Below are positions 7,704 through 12,282 of a DNA stretch of 12,282 bases, piece after piece. The notes under the pieces were generated by a model, which was not told the DNA's origin, searched no databases, and saw nothing but the letters and a program-made list of their open reading frames with translations. Position 1 is the stretch's first letter. Every line of letters starts with the position of its first letter. The position numbers and the translations under genes were made by a program. Source of the DNA: Campylobacterales bacterium (GTDB lineage: Bacteria > Campylobacterota > Campylobacteria > Campylobacterales > JACAEZ01); NCBI GenBank assembly GCA_013388565.1, contig JACAEZ010000116.1, positions 1 to 12,282 on the forward strand, given 5' to 3'.

Positions 7704-8060
7704 ATGCAAAATGTTTATGAAACGGTTTTCATCTTAAAACCTACATTGACGGACGAAGAGACAAAGGCAAGAGTTCAATTCATACTTGACACTATTACAA
7801 ACAATGGTGGAGAGATAGAAGCAACTCATGAAATAGGTACAAGAAGATTAGCTTACAAAGTTGATAAATATGAGAGAGGTTTTTACTGTGTTGCTTATTT
7901 TAAATCAGTTCCAGAAACAGTAAAAGAGCTTGAGAGAATTTATACAATTACTGAAGATATAATTAGATTTATGACAATCAAATATGAAAACAAAAAAGAG
8001 TTAGCTCAATGGAATAAAATGGTTGAGATGGCTAAATCAATAAAACAAAAAGCTGCTTAA
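7704..8060 (+). CDS. rpsF: 30S ribosomal protein S6
   Basis: S6 binds S18 and the central domain of 16S rRNA on the platform of the small subunit. The 118-residue protein shows the S6 ferredoxin-like fold throughout: YETVFILKPTLTDEE (5-19) as first strand, EIGTRRLAYKVDKYERGFY (43-61) as the conserved middle strands, then VKELERIYTITEDIIRFMTIK. The C-terminal tail is lysine-rich and slightly longer than in the shortest family members. AGGAG at 7692-7696, 7 bases before the ATG, fixes the start. It is first in the rpsF-ssb-rpsR unit, with ssb 14 bases downstream. Expression probably depends on the leader at 7646-7680, inferred from the known autoregulation of this operon in other bacteria. Confidence 0.97.
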   Translation: MQNVYETVFILKPTLTDEETKARVQFILDTITNNGGEIEATHEIGTRRLAYKVDKYERGFYCVAYFKSVPETVKELERIYTITEDIIRFMTIKYENKKELAQWNKMVEMAKSIKQKAA

Positions 8061-8074
8061 TCTAAGGAAAAAAC

Positions 8075-8623
8075 ATGTTTAACAAAGTGATACTGGTTGG
8101 AAATTTAACAAGAGATGTGGAACTTAGGTATTTACCAAGCTCTTTAGCCGTAGCAAAAACTGGTATCGCAACAAATAGAAAGTTTAAATCGCAAGACGGT
8201 CAAATGAAAGACGAAACTTGCTTTATAGATATAACACTATTTGGTAGAACGGCAGAGGTAGCAAACCAATATTTAAAAAAAGGTTCAAAAGTTTTAGTAG
8301 AGGGGCATTTGATACTTGAACAGTGGGTTGACCAAGCTGGACAAAAAAGAAGCAAACATTCAGTAACTGTAGAAAATATGCAGATGTTAAGTGCAAAAGA
8401 TAGCTCTAGCGAATACACCAATTCAGGTGGATATGACTCTTATAGTTATGATAGTTTTGATAATAGCAACCAAAGTAGTAGCAAACCACAAATGAGTGGA
8501 GGCTATCAAAATGGTTACCAAAATAACCAATATCAAAACAATAGACAATCACAACCGCAACCGCAACAAAAATTCGAATCAATTCCAGAAATTGATATAA
8601 ATGAAGATGATATTCCGTTTTAA
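8075..8623 (+). CDS. ssb: Single-stranded DNA-binding protein
   Basis: SSB coats single-stranded DNA during replication, repair and recombination and recruits partners by its C-terminal tip. The 182-residue protein has one OB fold: [20 protein letters not shown] (1-20), [24 protein letters not shown] (50-73) and [19 protein letters not shown] (75-93). Residues 108-168 are a low-complexity linker rich in Ser, Tyr, Gln, Asn and Gly, with repeated YQN units (144-155) and a PQPQ stretch. The acidic tip NEDDIPF (176-182) is the standard protein-docking peptide. AAGGA at 8064-8068 supports ATG 8075. Placement between rpsF and rpsR is the classic arrangement, linking replication and ribosome supply on one message. 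Confidence 0.97.
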   Translation: MFNKVILVGNLTRDVELRYLPSSLAVAKTGIATNRKFKSQDGQMKDETCFIDITLFGRTAEVANQYLKKGSKVLVEGHLILEQWVDQAGQKRSKHSVTVENMQMLSAKDSSSEYTNSGGYDSYSYDSFDNSNQSSSKPQMSGGYQNGYQNNQYQNNRQSQPQPQQKFESIPEIDINEDDIPF

Positions 8624-8640
8624 AAATAAGGAGAATAAAA

Positions 8641-8916
8641 ATGGCTGAAAAAAGAAAATATTCAAAAAGACATTGCAAATATTGCGAAGCAAAAGTTGAT
8701 TTTATAGATTATAAAGATGTAAAATCTCTAAAACATTCATTATCTGAAAGATTTAAAATTATGCCAAGAAGACTTACAGGTAACTGCAAAAGACATCAAG
8801 AGATGGTAGAAAATGCTATAAAAAGAGCAAGACATATAGCTATCATTCCTTATATCGTATCTACAAGAAAAGCTGTAGATAATCCTGTAGATAATATAGA
8901 TAATATTTATAGATAA
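8641..8916 (+). CDS. rpsR: 30S ribosomal protein S18, zinc-binding type
   Basis: S18 pairs with S6 on the small-subunit platform. The 91-residue protein has the conserved core [20 protein letters not shown] and MPRRLTGNC, followed by [21 protein letters not shown] (51-71). It carries CKYC (Cys12, Cys15) and TGNCKRH (Cys49, His52), a full potential zinc-ligand set, so this is the C+ form. After the core there is a short tail rich in Asp and Asn, [12 protein letters not shown], encoded by repeats of (G/A)TAGATAAT. AAGGAG at 8628-8633, 7 bases upstream, fixes the start. It is the last gene of the rightward block and is followed 3 bases later by a strong inverted repeat. Confidence 0.96.
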   Translation: MAEKRKYSKRHCKYCEAKVDFIDYKDVKSLKHSLSERFKIMPRRLTGNCKRHQEMVENAIKRARHIAIIPYIVSTRKAVDNPVDNIDNIYR

Positions 8917-8919
8917 ATT

Positions 8920-8951
8920 TTATTAAGATAGCAACTTAGCTATCTTAATAA
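8920..8951. terminator. Bidirectional terminator hairpin between rpsR and the eamA-like gene
   Basis: A perfect 13-bp inverted repeat, TTATTAAGATAGC (8920-8932) and GCTATCTTAATAA (8939-8951), encloses the 6-base loop AACTTA. It lies 3 bases after the rpsR stop and 5 bases after the stop of the leftward permease gene, so it can end both transcripts. The flanking U-runs are short: AAATTT on the left arm side and CTCTCTTAT on the right. The hairpin is therefore an imperfect intrinsic terminator, though its position between convergent genes makes the role likely. Confidence 0.75.
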
Positions 8952-8956
8952 CTCTC

Positions 8957-9826
8957 TTATATCTTTTTGTTTAAAAGATATACTGCTACTAATGTAATAA
9001 CTCCACCTACTAAAATATTCAAATCAAGCGGTTCATTTAAAAATATATAACTAAATAAAAATGCACTAAATGGAACTATAAATATAAAACTACTTGCACT
9101 TTGTGAACCTAGTTTTGAAGATGCAATTATAAATATTGTTGTTGCAAAGTTATTTGTGATAATTGTTAAATAAAAAATGGCTAACCAAAAATCAATTTTG
9201 AACATATAATCGCCAAATAGTGGTGCTGGATAGATAAAAGCATACTCAAACAAAGTCGCAAAACCAAATGTAAAAAATGAAAATAGTATTGGTGAAAAAT
9301 ACTCTTTTGATTTTTGAGAGTTTATAGTAACTGCTACCCAACATATTGCACATAAAACAAAATATAAATTTCCACTACAAATCAATTTTTCTATATTTGA
9401 AATATCTATCATGATAATAGAACCAACTGTTGCTAAAAATAGTGCAAAATAATCTTTTTTATTGATTACTATTTTAAATAGAAAAAATGTTGCAATATAT
9501 GTAAGAATTGGATTTAATGTTGTAACAATTACCCCTCCAGCACTTGCATATCCATTTTGAAGACCTAAAAATGAGACTTTCATGTAAAGAGTCATTGAAA
9601 AACCAGCAATAAGCGGAAGTAAAATTGATTTTTTTGAAATGACAAACTTTTGCTTTTTTAAAAATAGAAGTGGAATGAAAGCCAAAAATGTTGGCAAAAA
9701 TCTCCAAAAAGATAAAATCTCAACACTAGCAAAAGGTGTTACATATTTTGAAACAACCCAACTACCACCCCATATAATCATGGAAAGTGAGATTAAAATT
9801 TTAAGTGACTTTTTATTCTCTATCAT
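8957..9826 (-). CDS. EamA/DMT-family inner-membrane permease
   Basis: DMT-superfamily permeases move small metabolites, often exporting amino acids or related compounds. The 289-residue protein is almost wholly hydrophobic, with about ten membrane segments in two EamA halves. The first half has SMIIWGGSWVVSKYVTPFAS, typical of the family opening (WGxxxxxxK), and LGLQNGYASAGGVIVTTLNPIL. The second half has the matching ASSFIFIVPFSAFLFSYIFLNEPL, the (S)xxxxxxPvxaxlxxxxxlxE signature. I start at ATG 9826-9824, which overlaps the bioC stop as ATGA. An in-frame ATG nine codons upstream (9853) would lie further inside bioC and adds a polar CCYYEKSF segment. The substrate cannot be read from the sequence. 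The overlap with bioC suggests a link to biotin or its precursors, but that is only context. Confidence 0.85.
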   Translation of the reverse strand: MIENKKSLKILISLSMIIWGGSWVVSKYVTPFASVEILSFWRFLPTFLAFIPLLFLKKQKFVISKKSILLPLIAGFSMTLYMKVSFLGLQNGYASAGGVIVTTLNPILTYIATFFLFKIVINKKDYFALFLATVGSIIMIDISNIEKLICSGNLYFVLCAICWVAVTINSQKSKEYFSPILFSFFTFGFATLFEYAFIYPAPLFGDYMFKIDFWLAIFYLTIITNNFATTIFIIASSKLGSQSASSFIFIVPFSAFLFSYIFLNEPLDLNILVGGVITLVAVYLLNKKI

Positions 9827-10533
9827 GAAAGATTTTTCGTAGTAGCAACACAAAATAGAGCTTCAAACTCTAAAAAATCAAGAGGATAGTTTTGTATTAA
9901 CTCTTTTGTCTGTTTAAAATCTAACCTTTTTTCTCCACCACTAACCCCAGTTAGTTTAATATGTCGAAAAAGTTCTAATTTATCATAAAAATTCAGTTTA
10001 TACTCTTTTGTAAATAGTGTTTGAACATTAAAATATCTATTTAATTTCTCAATTAACAGCTCTTTTTTATAAATAATTGGCTCTAAATTTGTAGTAGAAA
10101 AGATTGTTTTAAATGTATTTGCAGTAAATATTGAAAAAGCAAAAACACTAGAACTGTGTGAAATTTTCTCAAAAAATTTATCCAAATCGTTACACCATTG
10201 CAAAGATGAAGATGATATTATTAAATCAACTTTTTGTCTATTTAATATATTATCCAACTCACTACTTTCAAAATCAATATTAAAAAGTTCAATATTTGGC
10301 TCTTTTGGGTGAATTTCACACATCTTTTCAGACAAATCAATAGCAATAAAAAGAGATGGTTTTGTTTTTAAATGTTTATAAATTTCGCCACTACCAGCAC
10401 CTAAGTCCACAACCGTATTAAATTTTAGATTTTCTATTAAGGAGGTTAATTCAAAAGCTATCTGTTTTTGAATAATTGCATGTTGTTCGTATGTTTTAAC
10501 TCTTCTTGAGAACTCTTTTTTATGTTTTATCAT
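9823..10533 (-). CDS. bioC: Malonyl-ACP O-methyltransferase BioC (biotin synthesis)
   Basis: BioC methylates the free carboxyl of malonyl-ACP with S-adenosylmethionine, disguising it so fatty-acid synthesis can build the pimeloyl chain of biotin. The 236-residue protein opens with FSRRVKTYEQHAIIQKQIAFEL (8-29), which matches the BioC-specific N-terminus of the FxxxAxxYxxxAxxQ type. VVDLGAGSGE (41-50) is the SAM-binding loop, IDLSEKM (65-71) the second SAM motif, and SSSSLQWCNDL (107-117) the SNLALQWCxDL motif that distinguishes BioC from general class I methyltransferases. FRHIKLTGVSGGEKR (189-203) fits the BioC C-terminal region. Length is slightly short (E. coli about 251). No strong Shine-Dalgarno precedes ATG 10533-10531. 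The gene is first of a two-gene leftward unit. No other bio gene is in the window. Confidence 0.85.
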   Translation of the reverse strand: MIKHKKEFSRRVKTYEQHAIIQKQIAFELTSLIENLKFNTVVDLGAGSGEIYKHLKTKPSLFIAIDLSEKMCEIHPKEPNIELFNIDFESSELDNILNRQKVDLIISSSSLQWCNDLDKFFEKISHSSSVFAFSIFTANTFKTIFSTTNLEPIIYKKELLIEKLNRYFNVQTLFTKEYKLNFYDKLELFRHIKLTGVSGGEKRLDFKQTKELIQNYPLDFLEFEALFCVATTKNLS

Positions 10534-10563
10534 GAAACTTTTAACTTGTTATCAAATTTTTTG

Positions 10564-10572
10564 TGTTAAAAT
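10564..10572 (+). promoter_or_regulatory. Extended -10 promoter of secG
   Basis: TGTTAAAAT fits an extended -10 element (TGn followed by TAAAAT, 10567-10572). A weak -35 candidate, TTGTTA, lies at 10546-10551 with only 15 bases between, so the extended -10 probably carries the promoter. Transcription would start near 10579, about 30 bases before the secG start. The box overlaps the leftward bioC -10 by two bases. Confidence 0.5.
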
Positions 10573-10599
10573 TGTATAGACATTTTTATTAAATTTCAA
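10571..10599 (-). promoter_or_regulatory. Sigma-70 promoter of bioC-permease unit
   Basis: Read leftward, TTGAAA (10599-10594) and TACAAT (10576-10571) are separated by exactly 17 bases. Each hexamer matches consensus at five of six positions. Transcription would start near 10564, giving a leader of about 30 bases to the bioC ATG. This is the best-matching promoter in the window. Confidence 0.6.
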
Positions 10600-10609
10600 G
10601 GGGATTTCA

Positions 10610-10948
10610 TTGAGTCAGGTTTTATTAATTTTACAGTTTGTATTAGCAATTGTTATTACAATTTCAGTTTTACTTCAAAAATCATCTTCAATTGGACTTG
10701 GAGCATATAGCGGTAGTAATGAATCACTCTTTGGAGCAAAAGGAAATGCAGGATTTTTAACAAAATTCACATATATAGTTGGTTTTATATTTGTTATAAA
10801 TACTATAGTGTTAGGTTACACATATAATAAAGAGTATAATCTATCATTAGTTGATAGTATAAAAATAGAACAATCACATAAAAATATTCCACAAGCACCA
10901 GTTGCACCAACAACTACAAACGAAGCACCTCAAGCACCTAAAAATTGA
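10610..10948 (+). CDS. secG: Preprotein translocase subunit SecG
   Basis: SecG is the small SecYEG channel subunit that eases SecA-driven protein export across the inner membrane. The 112-residue protein has two membrane segments: LLILQFVLAIVITISVLL (about 5-22) and YIVGFIFVINTIVLGY (about 55-70). Between them are the conserved QKSSSIGLGA and LFGAKGNAGFLTKFTY motifs. A hydrophilic tail rich in Pro, Ala and Thr follows (APVAPTTTNEAPQAP), longer than the core needs and common in this phylum. The start is TTG 10610, chosen because AAGGGGA at 10598-10604 sits 5 bases before it and the next residues, SQVLLILQ, match the usual SecG N-terminus. No ATG fits better. The stop TGA overlaps the next ATG by one base. 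Confidence 0.93.
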   Translation: MSQVLLILQFVLAIVITISVLLQKSSSIGLGAYSGSNESLFGAKGNAGFLTKFTYIVGFIFVINTIVLGYTYNKEYNLSLVDSIKIEQSHKNIPQAPVAPTTTNEAPQAPKN

Positions 10949-11700
10949 TGAAAGTTTTTTTAGCTCTTTTTATTAGTGCAATCTATCTAATAGGAGATGC
11001 TAAAATATTTGTTTATCATAGGTTTGGAGATGATAGATACCCTCAAACAAACATATCGATCAAACATTTAAGAGAACATTTTGATTTTTTGAAAAAGCAC
11101 AATTACGAAGTTGTACCTCTTTCAAAAATAGTAGAAAAACTTAAAAACAAAGAAGAAATCCCGCAAAAATGGGTGTCTTTGACGATTGATGATAATTTTA
11201 AAAGCTTTTATAAAAATGGTTTACCAATTTTTAAAGAGTATAACTACCCTTTTACACTGTTTGTTTATGTTGAAGCTTCCCAAAAAGGGTATGGAGATTA
11301 TATGAGTTTTAGTGAGATAAAAGAGACATCAAACTATGGTGAAATAGCTCTTCACTCATACAAACATCCGAAACTTACAACACTTACAAAAGAGCAGGTG
11401 TTAAATGATACAAAAAAAGCTTTTAATACTTTTGAAAAGCTTATAGGTGAAAAACCAAAATATTATGCTTACCCATTTGGAGTTTATAATAGTTCTGTAA
11501 AAGAGATTATTTCATCTTTTGGTTTTGATGCAATAGTAAATTTAAAAGCAACACCGATAGATAAAAATAGTAATTTATTAGATTTGCCACGATATATGAT
11601 TTATGATAATACAAAAATGGCAGATAAATTGGATATTGATACAAAAAGTTATAATCATGAAAAGGTTGAAAAAACAACTTTCAAATTCATGAGTGAATAA
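10948..11700 (+). CDS. Secreted polysaccharide deacetylase (CE4/NodB family, PgaB/IcaB-like)
   Basis: CE4 enzymes remove N- or O-acetyl groups from extracellular or cell-wall polysaccharides using a metal ion. The 250-residue protein begins with a short Lys and a hydrophobic run ([16 protein letters not shown]) that looks like a signal peptide, with possible cleavage after GDA (16-18). [11 protein letters not shown] (22-32) is the first barrel strand. TIDDN (79-83) gives the catalytic base and metal Asp (Asp81, Asp82); HSYKH (136-140) gives the two metal histidines. YAYPFGVYN (173-181) resembles the AYPYG motif of PgaB/IcaB rather than the RxPxG of peptidoglycan deacetylases. The start is ATG 10948, sharing one base with the secG TGA; TTG 10945 is possible but less likely. 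frr follows after 19 bases. The substrate (poly-N-acetylglucosamine, peptidoglycan or other) is not determined. Confidence 0.85.
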   Translation: MKVFLALFISAIYLIGDAKIFVYHRFGDDRYPQTNISIKHLREHFDFLKKHNYEVVPLSKIVEKLKNKEEIPQKWVSLTIDDNFKSFYKNGLPIFKEYNYPFTLFVYVEASQKGYGDYMSFSEIKETSNYGEIALHSYKHPKLTTLTKEQVLNDTKKAFNTFEKLIGEKPKYYAYPFGVYNSSVKEIISSFGFDAIVNLKATPIDKNSNLLDLPRYMIYDNTKMADKLDIDTKSYNHEKVEKTTFKFMSE

Positions 11701-11719
11701 ATTTAAAAAAGGAGAAAAA

Positions 11720-12280
11720 ATGGCTGTTAATGAAGTATATGATTTTACAAAAGAGCATATGGAAAAGAGTATTGAGGCACTAAAAAGAGATTTTCAAACA
11801 ATTAGAACGGGTAAAGTTTCTGTTTCTGTTTTAGATAATGTGAAAGTAAATTACTATGGCTCACCGACTGCATTAAATCAAGTAGCTACAATTCTTACAA
11901 CAGATGCAACAACAATAACGATTACTCCGTGGGAGAAAAAGCTTTTAAAAGATATTGAAAAAGGTATTCAAGAGGCAAATATCGGTGTAAATCCAAATAA
12001 TGATGGTGAAGTTGTAAAACTATTTTTCCCACCAATGACACAAGACCAACGACTTGAAAATGTAAAACATGCAAAAGCGATGAGTGAAAAAGCAAAAGTT
12101 GCTATTAGAAATATCAGAAGAGATGCAAACGATAAGATCAAAAAACTTGAAAAAGATAAAGCAATAAGTGAAGATGAGAGTAAAAAAGCTCAAGACACTG
12201 TACAAAAAATCACAGATGATTTTATCAAAAAAGTAGATGACTCTTTAAAATCTAAAGAGACAGATATTATGAAGATATAA
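11720..12280 (+). CDS. frr: Ribosome recycling factor
   Basis: RRF, with EF-G, splits post-termination ribosomes so the subunits can start again. The 186-residue protein has normal length. It shows [30 protein letters not shown] (18-47), [29 protein letters not shown] (68-96), [35 protein letters not shown] (104-138) and the C-terminal helix of the three-helix bundle. ATG 11720 is chosen because AAAGGAG at 11708-11714 sits 5 bases before it and [14 protein letters not shown] matches the expected N-terminus. An in-frame ATG at 11693, inside the deacetylase gene, adds nine unlikely residues and lacks a ribosome site. In other Campylobacterota pyrE often follows; the window ends 2 bases after the stop. 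Confidence 0.96.
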   Translation: MAVNEVYDFTKEHMEKSIEALKRDFQTIRTGKVSVSVLDNVKVNYYGSPTALNQVATILTTDATTITITPWEKKLLKDIEKGIQEANIGVNPNNDGEVVKLFFPPMTQDQRLENVKHAKAMSEKAKVAIRNIRRDANDKIKKLEKDKAISEDESKKAQDTVQKITDDFIKKVDDSLKSKETDIMKI

Positions 12281-12282
12281 TC

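Noticed and set aside
8500..8570. Short repeats (YQN units, CAACCG) as a possible CRISPR or mobile repeat
   Set aside because: They are coding microrepeats in the SSB linker, too short and irregular for CRISPR, with no spacers.
8406..8678. 90-residue leftward ORF opposite the ssb 3' end and rpsR start
   Set aside because: Produced by the Q/N/Y-rich SSB linker read backward; no start signal or homology visible.
9827..9853. Upstream ATG at 9853 as the start of the permease
   Set aside because: It lies inside bioC and adds a polar Cys/Tyr segment; the ATGA overlap at 9826-9823 is the normal coupled start.
10439..10446. Strong Shine-Dalgarno-like AAGGAGGT on the rightward strand
   Set aside because: It is antisense to bioC and no start codon with an open frame follows at a usable distance.
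11693..11719. Upstream in-frame ATG at 11693 for frr
   Set aside because: It overlaps the deacetylase and lacks a ribosome site; AAAGGAG precedes ATG 11720.
1..12282. Prophage, insertion sequence, toxin-antitoxin or defence system
   Set aside because: No transposase, integrase, phage, restriction or toxin motif is seen on either strand; all long frames are accounted for by housekeeping or metabolic genes.

Overview
The window is a compact, AT-rich (roughly 30% GC by eye) stretch of bacterial chromosome, about 98% coding. The protein sequences and gene order point to a Campylobacterota (Epsilonproteobacteria) genome, most like the Sulfurimonas/Sulfurovum side of the phylum. The signs are the rnr-holA-rpsF-ssb-rpsR order, which I recall from Helicobacter, the secG/frr neighbourhood, and very AT-rich spacers with TAAAAT-type -10 boxes. 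The genus is an inference. I see no mobile element, CRISPR array, tRNA or rRNA, and no gap between genes longer than 76 bases.

Positions 1-8916 form one long rightward block. It opens with the 3' end of leuC (leucine synthesis), then mobA (molybdenum cofactor) and ppnP (nucleoside phosphorylase), all touching or overlapping. After 33 bases with a strong Shine-Dalgarno comes ppc (phosphoenolpyruvate carboxylase), then a non-catalytic HDOD-domain regulator, rnr (a short RNase R) and holA (clamp-loader delta subunit), with gaps of 17 and 8 bases and an 8-base overlap. A 71-base leader with a candidate promoter and two competing hairpins precedes rpsF-ssb-rpsR, the usual S6/SSB/S18 operon. A 13-bp perfect inverted repeat at 8920-8951 closes the block.

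Positions 8957-10533 are a leftward two-gene unit, bioC (early biotin synthesis) then an EamA/DMT-family permease. The two overlap by 4 bases and converge on the same hairpin. Positions 10534-10609 hold two divergent promoters whose -10 boxes overlap. Rightward from there run secG (Sec translocon), a secreted polysaccharide deacetylase overlapping it by one base, and frr (ribosome recycling factor), which ends 2 bases before the window edge.

Most of the window is ordinary housekeeping sequence, and I found no convincing undescribed system. The points most worth a second look are near-complete avoidance of GATC (three copies by eye), the rpsF leader, the overlapping divergent promoters, the bioC-permease pairing, the deacetylase between secG and frr, the degenerate C-terminal domain of RNase R, and the HDOD protein inside a metabolic/RNA-decay cluster.
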